From JANWLD01 sp035700225 (GTDB lineage Bacteria > Patescibacteriota > Saccharimonadia > Saccharimonadales > 2-12-FULL-41-12), in contig DASSOT010000063.1 of NCBI GenBank assembly GCA_035700225.1, positions 1 to 20,688 of the forward strand: a DNA stretch of 20,688 nucleotides, written 5' to 3'. The position numbers were made by a program, and so were the translations under genes. Under the pieces are notes generated by a model. It searched no databases and was not told the DNA's origin. It worked only from the letters and a program-made list of their open reading frames with translations. Numbering within the stretch: the first letter of the stretch is position 1; each line of letters begins with the position of its first letter. Below, one piece after another: positions 1-7,309 of the stretch.

Positions 1-2
1 GA

Positions 3-47
3 GGTGTGTTGAACGTACTTAACGCCAGAAGTGAAAGTTTAAGTTAA
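3..47 (+). CDS. rplJ: C-terminal end of probable ribosomal protein L10 (partial)
   Basis: An open frame enters from the left edge and stops at TAA 45-47, giving the tail GVLNVLNARSESLS. The GVLN-V-LNA pattern resembles the C-terminal helix of some L10 proteins, and L10 is the usual gene directly before rplL. L10 forms the base of the ribosomal stalk to which L7/L12 dimers bind. Only 14 residues are visible, so the call rests mainly on synteny. The 21-base gap to rplL fits the usual rplJ-rplL operon. The other two forward frames close within the first 22 bases. Confidence 0.55.
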   Translation, partial: GVLNVLNARSESLS

Positions 48-68
48 TAAATTATTAAGGAGAAGAAA

Positions 69-509
69 ATGGCAGAAGAACAGGTAAAGACCGAAGAAAA
101 ACAAGAAGACAAAAAGGTAGAAGTACCTAAGGAGTTCGCAGACATAACCAAGCAGTTGGACAAGATGAGCGCACTTGAAATCAGCAAGTTTGTAAAATTC
201 CTGGAAGAATACTGGGGCGTGAGTGCCGCCGCACCGGCCGCAGTTGCAGTAGCACCGGCAGGTGGCGGAGCTGAAGACGCTCCTGCAGAAGAAGCCAAGA
301 ATGAATATGACATCAACCTTAAGGATGCAGGCGGCCAGAAAGTAGCCGTCATCAAAGCCGTCAAAGACATAACCGGCCTGGGCCTGGGCGAAGCCAAAGC
401 ATTGGTTGACGGCGCGCCTAAGGTAATCAAAGAGAAAGTTCCAAAGGACGAAGCCGAAGCGGCCAAGAAGACTCTTGAAGAGGCTGGCGCTACAGTCGAG
501 CTTTCTTAA
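69..509 (+). CDS. rplL: 50S ribosomal protein L7/L12
   Basis: This is the ribosomal stalk protein that recruits and activates translational GTPases. The 146-aa product has an N-terminal dimerisation helix region (about residues 23-50, ALEISKFVKFLEEYWGV), an Ala/Pro/Gly-rich hinge (about 51-76), and the conserved C-terminal domain (about 77-146) with GGQKVAVIKAVKDITGLGLG and EAKALVDGAPKVIKE, which are hallmark L7/L12 stretches. It is longer than the usual 120-130 aa because of a charged Lys/Glu-rich N-terminal extension of about 20 residues. A clear SD, AAGGAG at 57-62, lies 6 bases before the ATG. It follows probable rplJ in the classic order. Confidence 0.98.
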   Translation: MAEEQVKTEEKQEDKKVEVPKEFADITKQLDKMSALEISKFVKFLEEYWGVSAAAPAAVAVAPAGGGAEDAPAEEAKNEYDINLKDAGGQKVAVIKAVKDITGLGLGEAKALVDGAPKVIKEKVPKDEAEAAKKTLEEAGATVELS

Positions 510-527
510 ATAAACACACTAAAGAAC

Positions 528-616
528 GTCCCGCTTGCTTTTCCACAGCTATAAGGTATTGACACTTTGACTTATGTGGTCTAAAGGTGCTAATGTAGCC
601 ACAGTGTAAGCGGGAC
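528..616 (+). promoter_or_regulatory. Structured intergenic leader: 9-bp outer stem with two mutually exclusive inner hairpins
   Basis: In the 157-base gap after rplL, GTCCCGCTT at 528-536 is exactly complementary to AAGCGGGAC at 608-616; a G-T and a C-G pair can extend it to 11 bp. Inside, TGTGG at 575-579 can pair either with CCACA at 543-547 or with CCACA at 599-603, but not both. No T-run follows the outer stem, so it is not a standard intrinsic terminator. It could be a leader of the next gene, an attenuator or a processing site. A possible extended -10 (TGcTAATGT, 588-596, with TTGACT at 567-572 about 18 bases upstream) lies in the same stretch but is weak. Function is not known. Confidence 0.4.
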
Positions 617-666
617 TAAAAACTTAAGAACAAATAGGGGTTTTAAGAAAACAAACGGGAAAGAAA

Positions 667-1176
667 ATGGCAGACGTACCTGATAAGCAAGTTAAACGAT
701 TACGCTCATTGATAGCCGAGGCTGAAACAAGCCTGGCGGCCGCTAAAGAGCTAATTTTGAGTTTGCTCGGTGATGATGTTGAAGCGACCCATGCCGCAGT
801 CGAGGAAAACATCGGTAAAGTCATAGAGGGCGTATTCGACGGCCAGAATATGGTTGGCAGTGACGGCAAGACCTATCCCGTCCCGGCTAACTATGCCAGC
901 AAATCCAAGCTGGTTCAGGGCGATATACTCAAGCTGACTATTTCTGATGACGGAACCTTCCTTTACAAGCAGATAGGCCCTATACCCCGCAAACAGATAG
1001 TAGGTAAACTAGATCTGGAAGATGGACATTACTTTGTTAAAGTGGGTGATAAGAAATACAGGGTACTGCTAGCCAGCGTCACCTATTTCAAAGCGAAACC
1101 CGGCGATCAAGTCAGCGTAAACGTACCACAGGATGACAAAGATACCGAGTGGGCCGCCCTGGAAGCCGCTCTTTAG
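667..1176 (+). CDS. Unrecognised 169-aa protein, N-terminal coiled coil plus beta-rich domain
   Basis: I do not recognise a named family. The N-terminal 50 residues look like a helical coiled coil (KQVKRLRSLIAEAETSLAAAKELILSLL). The rest is predicted beta-rich, with the motif VFDGQNMVGSDGKTYPVPANYASKSKL (split here as residues about 56-82), then paired short repeats such as GDILKLTISDDG and GDKKYRVLLASVTYFKAKPGDQVSVNV, suggestive of a small barrel. It has no cysteine, signal peptide or membrane segment, so it is probably cytosolic. The coil-plus-globular layout recalls GreA-type secondary-channel factors, but I see no Gre signature. Its place between rplL and dnaX and its well-formed codons argue for a real housekeeping gene. 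The SD is weak (GGGAAAG before ATG 667). Confidence 0.85.
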   Translation: MADVPDKQVKRLRSLIAEAETSLAAAKELILSLLGDDVEATHAAVEENIGKVIEGVFDGQNMVGSDGKTYPVPANYASKSKLVQGDILKLTISDDGTFLYKQIGPIPRKQIVGKLDLEDGHYFVKVGDKKYRVLLASVTYFKAKPGDQVSVNVPQDDKDTEWAALEAAL

Positions 1177-1209
1177 GCTTATTTATAGCTAAAAACAGGT
1201 AAAAACGCG

Positions 1210-1215
1210 TATAAT
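1210..1215 (+). promoter_or_regulatory. Perfect -10 hexamer for dnaX
   Basis: TATAAT stands 8 bases before the dnaX ATG, so transcription would begin at or within a base or two of the start codon. No SD lies between. No convincing -35 is visible at 16-18 bp upstream and there is no TG extension. Confidence 0.6.
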
Positions 1216-1223
1216 ATATCTAT

Positions 1224-2621
1224 ATGTCGTCTGGTGCTTTATATAGGAAATACCGCTCCCGGTCTTTTGATGATGTCGTCGGGCAGGAACATATAACTAC
1301 AACTCTGGTAAATTCGATAAAAAATGAAACCTTCTCGCACGCTTATCTCCTGACAGGCCCGAGAGGAGTAGGAAAAACATCGGTAGCCCGACTTTTTGCA
1401 TATATGGTCAACGGCATAGATTATTCAGATGACAAAACATATAGCGACATCATCGAGATAGACGCCGCCTCCAACCGCAGGATAGACGAGATACGCGAGC
1501 TTAGAGAAAAGATAGGGATTACGCCTTCTTTGCTCAAATACAAGGTCTATATCATCGATGAGGTCCACATGCTTACAAGAGAGGCTTTCAACGCTCTTCT
1601 CAAGACTCTGGAAGAACCTCCCCAACACGCCATATTCATCCTGGCTACCACGGACTTCCATAAGGTGCCGGATACTATCGCCAGCCGCTGTGTCAGATTC
1701 GCCTTTTCTACCATCCGCCCGGAGGCGATAGCGGAACACCTTAAAAAGATAGCCAAGAAAGAGTCCATCGACATAGAAGATTCCGCTCTAGAAATCATAG
1801 CTGAAAATTCCGAAGGAAGTTTCCGCGACGGCATATCGCTTTTGGATCAGTTCAGAAACAGTAAAAAAACCATCACTGCCGGCTATGTAGCCAGAGTTTT
1901 GGGTATAAGCCCGGCAAAAGAAATCGGAGCTCTTATCAAACATGTGGAATCATCCGCCGCAAAAGACATGATGGACAGCCTGGACAAGCTCAGGCATTCA
2001 GGCGCCACCGACAGCCAGATAGCGAAACAGCTTATAGCTTATCTACGCAGTTGCCTGCTGGGTGAAACAGGTTCTACGCTTGATAGACAATCCTTGCTTA
2101 AGCTTATAGACAGTCTGCTGAAAATCAACGAATACTCAAATACGCGCATAGCTCTGGAAATAGCTTTGTTCTCTGGCTTTCCGGCAACGGAGGAGAAGCC
2201 AGCGGTTGTAAACAAGGCTAAGCCCAGGCAGGAAAAAGAAAAAGACGTTAAAGAAGAAAATCCGCCCGAACCTGTCAGGGAAAGTTCTACGACTAGGCCC
2301 GCAGACGGAGATTTCTGGGAATCCGTGCTGAGCGAGCTGAAAAATGAAAACAACAGCCTTTATGCCATAGCCAGGATGGCAGAGGTGAAGATTACAGGCA
2401 CGACATTAGAGCTTTATTTCAAATTCCCGTTCCACTACAAGCAAGTAAGCAATGAAAAAAATCTACGCCTGATAGTACAAAAGGTTAAGTCCGATAACGG
2501 CAAAATAAAAGAAGTAAAGCTGTTCATAAAGGAAAAAGCCGGCAAAAACGGCGAAGAACCCAAGGAAACCGTCAAAAACATTAGCAATATTTTCGGGCCT
2601 AGCGAAGTGCTAGAATCATAG
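1224..2621 (+). CDS. dnaX: DNA polymerase III clamp-loader subunit (DnaX, gamma/tau)
   Basis: DnaX is the ATPase of the clamp loader that places the beta clamp on primed DNA. The 465-aa product starts with the typical LYRKYRSRSFDDVVGQEH. It has Walker A GPRGVGKTS (residues 45-53), the EIDAASN block (78-84), Walker B YIIDEVHML (109-117), KTLEEPP (127-133) and the SRC sensor/arginine-finger motif (154-156). The four-cysteine zinc module normally found between the Walker A helix and EIDAAS is absent: only about 10 residues (NGIDYSDDKT) bridge MV and YSDIIEIDAASN. After the collar region comes a charged linker and a C-terminal domain (about 370-465). There is no SD; TATAAT at 1210-1215 implies a leaderless mRNA. 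dnaB follows 7 bases later. Confidence 0.97.
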   Translation: MSSGALYRKYRSRSFDDVVGQEHITTTLVNSIKNETFSHAYLLTGPRGVGKTSVARLFAYMVNGIDYSDDKTYSDIIEIDAASNRRIDEIRELREKIGITPSLLKYKVYIIDEVHMLTREAFNALLKTLEEPPQHAIFILATTDFHKVPDTIASRCVRFAFSTIRPEAIAEHLKKIAKKESIDIEDSALEIIAENSEGSFRDGISLLDQFRNSKKTITAGYVARVLGISPAKEIGALIKHVESSAAKDMMDSLDKLRHSGATDSQIAKQLIAYLRSCLLGETGSTLDRQSLLKLIDSLLKINEYSNTRIALEIALFSGFPATEEKPAVVNKAKPRQEKEKDVKEENPPEPVRESSTTRPADGDFWESVLSELKNENNSLYAIARMAEVKITGTTLELYFKFPFHYKQVSNEKNLRLIVQKVKSDNGKIKEVKLFIKEKAGKNGEEPKETVKNISNIFGPSEVLES

Positions 2622-2628
2622 GACAGTT

Positions 2629-3990
2629 ATGGCAAAATCCGAGCAACCTAAAGTACCGCCCCAGAATATAGATGCCGAGGCTAGTTTGCTAGGTTCTATA
2701 TTGATTGACAGCGATGCCATCGTGAAGATTGCCGATGAGATAGGCGAAGAAGATTTCTACGAGGAAAAACACGCCCATATATATAAAGCTGTAAGAACAC
2801 TCTATAACGACCATAGCCCGATAGATGTATTGACTCTCTCTAACAAGCTGAAGAGTATGGAACTTTTGTCCGCCGTAGGCGGTTCGCAATATCTGACTGA
2901 GTTAACGAATTTCGTTCCTTCTGCGGCCCATGTCCTGGAGTACGCCAAGATAGTTTCCGCCAAAGCTATGCGCAGAAGAATAATAAAAGCCAGCCAGGAC
3001 ATCATTGAAATGGGCTTCGACGAGGACAAACCGGTCCAGGAGCTTTTGGAAACGGCGGAAAGCAGACTTTTCGACGTCAGCAAAAAACACGTCAAACAGG
3101 ATTTGATAAGCTTGGACAACATACTGGCTGAAAGCTTCGAAAGACTGGACGAACTTCATAAGGACAAGGGAACCATCAGGGGTATACCGACAGGCTTCAA
3201 AGACCTGGACAACATCCTGGCAGGGTTCCAAAAGAGCGATTTGTTCGTACTGGCCGCAAGACCGAGCATGGGAAAGACTGCCCTTGCTTTGAACCTGGCG
3301 CATAATGTCGCGGTCAAATCTTCCCAGCCTGTACTGCTGTTCAGCCTTGAGATGAGCAAGGAACAGCTGGTAGACCGCATGCTCGCGGCAGAAGCTGGCG
3401 TAGATGCCTGGAATCTAAGGACCGGAAACCTTACGGACAAAGATTTTGAAAAGATAGGTCACGCCATGGGTACGCTAAGTGAAGCCCCGATATATATAGA
3501 CGACACTCCCGGCATAACAGTCAGCGACTTGCGCACCAAAGCCCGGCGGGAAGCACATAAACATCCGCTGGGCCTGATAATAGTCGACTATCTTCAGTTG
3601 ATGAGCGGCAGTTCGCGATATACGAGTGACGGGGGCAACAGGGTACAGGAAATATCCGAGATATCCAGAGGCTTGAAAGGGATAGCCAGAGAGTTGAATG
3701 TACCGCTTGTGGCGGCCAGCCAGCTGAGCCGCTCAGTAGAGAGCAGGCACCCGCAGATACCCCAGCTTGCCGACCTGAGGGAGTCTGGCTCCATCGAACA
3801 GGACGCGGATGTGGTTGCGTTCATGTACAGGGAGGAATACTACAACCCCGAGACGGACAGAAAGAATATTACCGACGTTCTTATCAAGAAACATCGCAAC
3901 GGCCCTACGGATAATGTGGAATTATACTTTGACCGGGAAAAGCAAAGGTTCAGAAGCCTTTCCAAGAAACACACGACTCCGTTCGATTAA
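2629..3990 (+). CDS. dnaB: Replicative DNA helicase DnaB
   Basis: This is the hexameric 5'-3' helicase that unwinds DNA at the replication fork. The 453-aa product begins with the standard PPQNIDAEASLLGSILID and has the N-terminal DnaB domain (about 8-110), a linker helix region, and the RecA-like domain with GIPTGFKDLDNILAGFQKSD, Walker A AARPSMGKTA (about 209-218), FSLEMSKEQL, Walker B LIIVDYLQLM (about 316-325), and the late motif ADLRESGSIEQDADVV with the arginine finger. No intein or insertion was seen, and length is typical. It begins 7 bases after the dnaX stop without an SD, so it is probably translated by coupling from the dnaX transcript. Confidence 0.98.
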   Translation: MAKSEQPKVPPQNIDAEASLLGSILIDSDAIVKIADEIGEEDFYEEKHAHIYKAVRTLYNDHSPIDVLTLSNKLKSMELLSAVGGSQYLTELTNFVPSAAHVLEYAKIVSAKAMRRRIIKASQDIIEMGFDEDKPVQELLETAESRLFDVSKKHVKQDLISLDNILAESFERLDELHKDKGTIRGIPTGFKDLDNILAGFQKSDLFVLAARPSMGKTALALNLAHNVAVKSSQPVLLFSLEMSKEQLVDRMLAAEAGVDAWNLRTGNLTDKDFEKIGHAMGTLSEAPIYIDDTPGITVSDLRTKARREAHKHPLGLIIVDYLQLMSGSSRYTSDGGNRVQEISEISRGLKGIARELNVPLVAASQLSRSVESRHPQIPQLADLRESGSIEQDADVVAFMYREEYYNPETDRKNITDVLIKKHRNGPTDNVELYFDREKQRFRSLSKKHTTPFD

Positions 3991-4002
3991 ACAAAGGTTA
4001 AT

Positions 4003-4011
4003 TGGTACAAT
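4003..4011 (+). promoter_or_regulatory. Extended -10 promoter element (TGgTACAAT)
   Basis: TGGTACAAT lies in the 35-base dnaB to membrane-protein gap and ends 14 bases before ATG 4026, predicting a leader of about 7 bases. The same TGnTACAAT sequence recurs upstream of ybaB (5372) and of the tRNA-Gln locus (13889), which supports it as a real element. No good -35 is seen. Confidence 0.5.
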
Positions 4012-4025
4012 AGGTTAATATTTCT

Positions 4026-5369
4026 ATGGAAAAAAAACAACAGAAAAAGCCGAGCGGATTGAGCATGGGCGGGGTAATGCCCCGGAACCTGAAAAAGCTC
4101 AACCCTGTTTCTACCGTACGCATTCCTCAGAACGGGCCGCCTAAACAAACTCAACAGAAAAAACCTATACCAAAGCCACGGCCTATAAATAAGCGGAAAA
4201 TCAACCCTGGGAGTGCTCTTGAATTTATAAAGTCGAACATACTTTACGCGGTCGTACCCGTATTTATCCTGGCGCTGTATCTTTTTAATATAAATGTCCT
4301 TCCTCCGCATATGTCTTCAACAGACATATCAGCCGACTATCAAAACTTGTCAGACGCAGGCTCATTTGATTTTTTGCCGGTGAAGATAATACTGGTTATT
4401 TTTGCCAAACTACATCTTTTCAGCTACCTCTATGTCAGGCTTCTGTCCGTTGCATTGATGTTATTCGCGCTGTTTTGTTTTTATAAATTGCTTGCTGGCT
4501 GGATAAGCAGGCGGGTTGCGGTGTTCTCTGTACTGTTGTTTGCCAGCTCAAGCTGGGCGCTGTCTCAGACAAGGCAGGACAATGTCACGGCAATGCTTTT
4601 TGGAGTAATCCCGGTCATTTTGTATCTGGGCAATCTGGCATTGCACTCTAAGTCCACAGCGCTTAGAATACTAAGCTCCATACTTTTGGCCCAGGTCATC
4701 TTCGTGCCCGGAGCGGTATGGTTTTTACTGTCGGCGCTGATTATCTATGCCCTTTATGAAAAAGACGAAGTAATAGCAGGCAAGCTGATACTGCCATTTT
4801 CAGTGTTAATGCTGACCCTTGCCGCAAGTCTGGGTATCATATTGCGTTTGTCGCTGGATATCCCTACACAGGCTCTAAAGATGCTTGGCCTGCAGGTAGG
4901 TAGCCTGCCATCCGTCGCATCCGTCAAGAACGGCCTGCTGGAACTTCCCGGGCAATTGTTTTACAACGGACTGAACGACAGCTCCTCATGGCTTTACGGA
5001 ACGCCTATAATAGACTGGATTTCAGCCGTATTGCTCATAGCAGGAATAATCTATCTGGCCAAGACCAGGCTTTTTCTTACGAAAAAGAGGTTCATGTTTA
5101 CTTTTCTTGTTCTGTGTATCGTGCTGATAGCTGTCAACGGACCTGTTTTTATCTCACTGCTGTTGCCTCTGGCGTACATGTTCGTCGCGTTCGGTATCAC
5201 TTATCTTATAGACCAGTGGTTGATAATATTTCCCAACAACCCATTGCCCAGGATGCTCGGGCTGGGAGTAGTCGGTCTGGTTGTTTTGATGATTATCGGC
5301 TATCATGCGGAACGATATTTCATCGGGTGGCCAAAAACGGATGCATACCACCAGATATTCAAGGTCTAA
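4026..5369 (+). CDS. Multi-pass membrane protein, possibly GT-C glycosyltransferase-like
   Basis: The 447-aa product has a Lys/Arg/Pro/Gln-rich, probably cytosolic N-terminal tail of about 70 residues, then about ten hydrophobic segments from ILYAVVPVFILALYLF (about 73-88) to GVVGLVVLMIIGYH near the C-terminus. An extracytoplasmic loop after the first helix holds SSTDISADYQ, in the position where GT-C (PMT/ArnT-like) enzymes carry acidic catalytic residues. The general layout (short loops, RLLSVALMLFALFCFYKLL, later FASSSWALSQTRQDN) resembles that superfamily. That assignment is only inference; a neutral name is safer. It has its own extended -10 and no clear SD. Confidence 0.85.
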   Translation: MEKKQQKKPSGLSMGGVMPRNLKKLNPVSTVRIPQNGPPKQTQQKKPIPKPRPINKRKINPGSALEFIKSNILYAVVPVFILALYLFNINVLPPHMSSTDISADYQNLSDAGSFDFLPVKIILVIFAKLHLFSYLYVRLLSVALMLFALFCFYKLLAGWISRRVAVFSVLLFASSSWALSQTRQDNVTAMLFGVIPVILYLGNLALHSKSTALRILSSILLAQVIFVPGAVWFLLSALIIYALYEKDEVIAGKLILPFSVLMLTLAASLGIILRLSLDIPTQALKMLGLQVGSLPSVASVKNGLLELPGQLFYNGLNDSSSWLYGTPIIDWISAVLLIAGIIYLAKTRLFLTKKRFMFTFLVLCIVLIAVNGPVFISLLLPLAYMFVAFGITYLIDQWLIIFPNNPLPRMLGLGVVGLVVLMIIGYHAERYFIGWPKTDAYHQIFKV

Positions 5370-5371
5370 TC

Positions 5372-5380
5372 TGATACAAT
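5372..5380 (+). promoter_or_regulatory. Extended -10 promoter element (TGaTACAAT) for ybaB
   Basis: TGATACAAT begins 3 bases after the upstream stop codon. Transcription would begin near 5387, leaving a leader of about 17 bases that contains the SD AAAGGAG just before the ybaB start. Confidence 0.5.
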
Positions 5381-5403
5381 TATTAGAGTAAAGGAGACGT
5401 ATT

Positions 5404-5697
5404 ATGAACAGGTTTGATCAAGCCAAGATGCTTATGAAGGTCAAGAAAGTACAAAAAGAACTTAAAAAAGAAATCATCACCGCTTCTGCGGGCGACGACG
5501 CCGTAATAGTGGAAATCACAGGCGAGCAGAAGATAAAAAAAATACATATAGACCCACAAAGAGTCGACCTGGACGACATCGGCGAGCTGGAAAAATGGGT
5601 TGAAGAAGCCGTCAAGAACGCCATTGCACAAAGCCAGAAGTACGCCGCTGAAAAGATGCAACCCATGATGGGCATGCTGGGAAATCTCGGTCTCTAA
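5404..5697 (+). CDS. ybaB: YbaB/EbfC family nucleoid-associated protein
   Basis: These are small DNA-binding dimers, often encoded with dnaX and recR and implicated in nucleoid organisation. The 97-aa product fits: helical N-terminus (FDQAKMLMKVKKVQKELKKEI), central beta part with VIVEITGEQKIKKIHIDPQRVD, and C-terminal helix with EKWVEEAVKNAIAQSQKYAAEKMQPMMG, ending in the Met/Gly-rich tail typical of the family. A strong SD (AAAGGAG, about 5389-5395) precedes the ATG. It is followed by recR after 14 bases, the classic order, although here dnaX is separated from ybaB by dnaB and a membrane protein. Confidence 0.95.
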   Translation: MNRFDQAKMLMKVKKVQKELKKEIITASAGDDAVIVEITGEQKIKKIHIDPQRVDLDDIGELEKWVEEAVKNAIAQSQKYAAEKMQPMMGMLGNLGL

Positions 5698-5698
5698 C

Positions 5699-5704
5699 TA
5701 GAAT
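5699..5704 (+). promoter_or_regulatory. Candidate -10 (TAGAAT) for leaderless recR
   Basis: TAGAAT is separated by exactly 7 bases from ATG 5712. The AAAAGG in that gap is too close to the ATG (1 base) to act as a normal SD. This is the same geometry seen at dnaX and other genes in the window, but the hexamer alone is weak evidence. Confidence 0.35.
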
Positions 5705-5711
5705 AAAAGGT

Positions 5712-6311
5712 ATGTTGCCAAAGGCTCTGACAGGTTTGATAAATGCATTGGAAGAACTGCCCGGCGTCGGTCCGCGTACTGCAGAACGTTATGCTTATTT
5801 CTTGTATAAATCGCAGAAAGCTACGGCTGATACGCTCGCAGTTTATCTGAAAGACGTAAGAGAAAATATAAAAGTATGTCCGGTTACCTACGAGCTTATA
5901 GATAAGGACGAGGATGTTTCACCGATATACGCGGACAAGGAAAGGGACAGGAAGCTTATAGCCGTAGTCGAAGATGTATTCGATGTGGTCGCCCTGGAAA
6001 ACACCAAAGCGTTCAACGGTACCTACCATGTGCTGGGAGGCCTTATATCACCTATTGACAACATTACGCCCGAAACCCTGCACATACCCGAGCTTATAGA
6101 AAGAATAAAGAAAGACAAAGCCACGGAAATAATCATAGCCGCAAACGCTTCTATCGAGGGAGAATCTACCGCGCATTACATACAAAAACAACTGGAAGGC
6201 ACCAAAGTGAAGGTTACCCGCCTGGCCCAGGGCCTGCCTATCGGCCTGGATATCGAATACGCTGACCAGATAACACTCTCCAGAGCACTTGAAGGCAGGA
6301 GGGCTGTGTGA
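5712..6311 (+). CDS. recR: Recombination mediator protein RecR
   Basis: RecR acts with RecO/RecF to load RecA at gaps. The 199-aa length is standard. It has the helix-hairpin-helix LEELPGVGPRTAERYAYFL (13-31), a degenerate zinc-finger region (54-75), the Toprim segment DRKLIAVVEDVFDVVALENT (79-98) and the conserved YHVLGGLISPIDNITPETL and TRLAQGLPIGLDIEYAD blocks. The zinc finger is unusual: of the four cysteines only C56 remains, and the others align with T59, S70 and Y73 (CPVT...SPIY). The stop TGA overlaps the GTG start of the next gene by 4 bases, so the two are translationally coupled. Confidence 0.96.
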   Translation: MLPKALTGLINALEELPGVGPRTAERYAYFLYKSQKATADTLAVYLKDVRENIKVCPVTYELIDKDEDVSPIYADKERDRKLIAVVEDVFDVVALENTKAFNGTYHVLGGLISPIDNITPETLHIPELIERIKKDKATEIIIAANASIEGESTAHYIQKQLEGTKVKVTRLAQGLPIGLDIEYADQITLSRALEGRRAV

Positions 6312-7309
6312 AGAAGACCGTCAAATCATTGGTTGATAACTCTGCAATCATAGTAATCATTCAGGCTGATAACCCGGATGGCGACAGTTTGGCCACTTCT
6401 TTGGCCCTGGAGGAAATACTGTCTTCCCTGGATAAAAAACCTGTCATGTACTGCGGCGTTGATATGCCTGGCTATCTTAGGTACATGCGCGGCTGGGACA
6501 GAGTCGTGCACAGTCTGCCAAAACAATTCGACCTGTCGATAATCGTAGATACCGGCTCCACGCTTCTTTTGGAAAACCTGCAAAAAACAGGCGAGATAAA
6601 CTGGCTCAAGACAAAACCGTGCATAGTTATAGACCATCATGACACCGATCCGACTATAGATTTCGCCGATGTGAAATACATCAGGCCTGCCGTAGCTACG
6701 AGCGAGCTTGTATACGATATATGCAAAGAAAACGACTGGCCTGTATCTTTGAGTGCCGCCGAATTCATGACTTACGCCATCCTTAGCGACAGTCTGGGCC
6801 TTATAAGCGAAAGTACCTCCAGCCACAGCGTCAGGATAATCGCAGAGTTTATGGACAAAGGCGTGAGCCTGGCCAAGCTGGACTCCGAGCGGAAGGAATT
6901 CCAAAAGAAACAGCCGGAACTTTTGGGCTATAAAGGCGACCTGCTGAAAAGGGTGGGGTTTTTGCTGGACGGACAGGTTGCGTTTATCAAGATTCCGTGG
7001 AAAGAGATTGAAAAGTACAGCCCGCTGTACAATCCCTCCATGCTTGTCATAGATGAGATGCGCCAAGTTGAGAACGTTAAGCTTGCTATAGCGCTCAAAA
7101 GTTATCCTGACGGACGCATAACGGCTAAATTGCGCTCAAATTACGGCTATCCTGTATGCGCTCGCATAGCGGAAGAGTTCGGCGGAGGAGGCCATCCTTA
7201 TGCAAGCGGGTTCCGTATTACGGACGGTTCAGATGAAAATACCATATTGAACAAGTGCGAAGAACTTGCAAAAATCGAGTTGAAGAAGATTGAAGATGAA
7301 GCTTTATAA
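6308..7309 (+). CDS. DHH/DHHA1 family phosphoesterase (NrnA/RecJ-like)
   Basis: Members hydrolyse nanoRNA, pAp or cyclic dinucleotides in the cytosol using a Mn2+ pair. The 333-aa product has motif I ADNPDGD (20-26), the VDTGS aspartate (D81), the family motif IDHHDTD (108-114) and the C-terminal DHHA1 motif FGGGGHPYASGF near residues 290-301. The first metal-binding histidine expected in motif I (H-x-N-P-D-x-D) is Ala here. Substrate cannot be read from sequence. The GTG start overlaps the recR stop (GTGA); the end overlaps cysS by 14-20 bases. Together with recR and cysS this is one tight operon. Confidence 0.93.
   Translation: MKKTVKSLVDNSAIIVIIQADNPDGDSLATSLALEEILSSLDKKPVMYCGVDMPGYLRYMRGWDRVVHSLPKQFDLSIIVDTGSTLLLENLQKTGEINWLKTKPCIVIDHHDTDPTIDFADVKYIRPAVATSELVYDICKENDWPVSLSAAEFMTYAILSDSLGLISESTSSHSVRIIAEFMDKGVSLAKLDSERKEFQKKQPELLGYKGDLLKRVGFLLDGQVAFIKIPWKEIEKYSPLYNPSMLVIDEMRQVENVKLAIALKSYPDGRITAKLRSNYGYPVCARIAEEFGGGGHPYASGFRITDGSDENTILNKCEELAKIELKKIEDEAL

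Noticed and set aside
44..466. Open frame antisense to rplL
   Set aside because: It is Ala/Ser-rich low-complexity translation of the complementary strand of a certain rplL gene, with no start signal.
1863..1869. A7 run in dnaX as a programmed frameshift site giving gamma and tau forms
   Set aside because: It lies in the AAA+ region near residue 214, too early for a gamma-type product, and no SD-like stimulator or suitable stem was seen.
6326..7066. 246-aa minus-strand open frame inside the DHH phosphoesterase gene
   Set aside because: The plus-strand gene has clear family motifs; the reverse frame shows no recognisable domain and no start signal.
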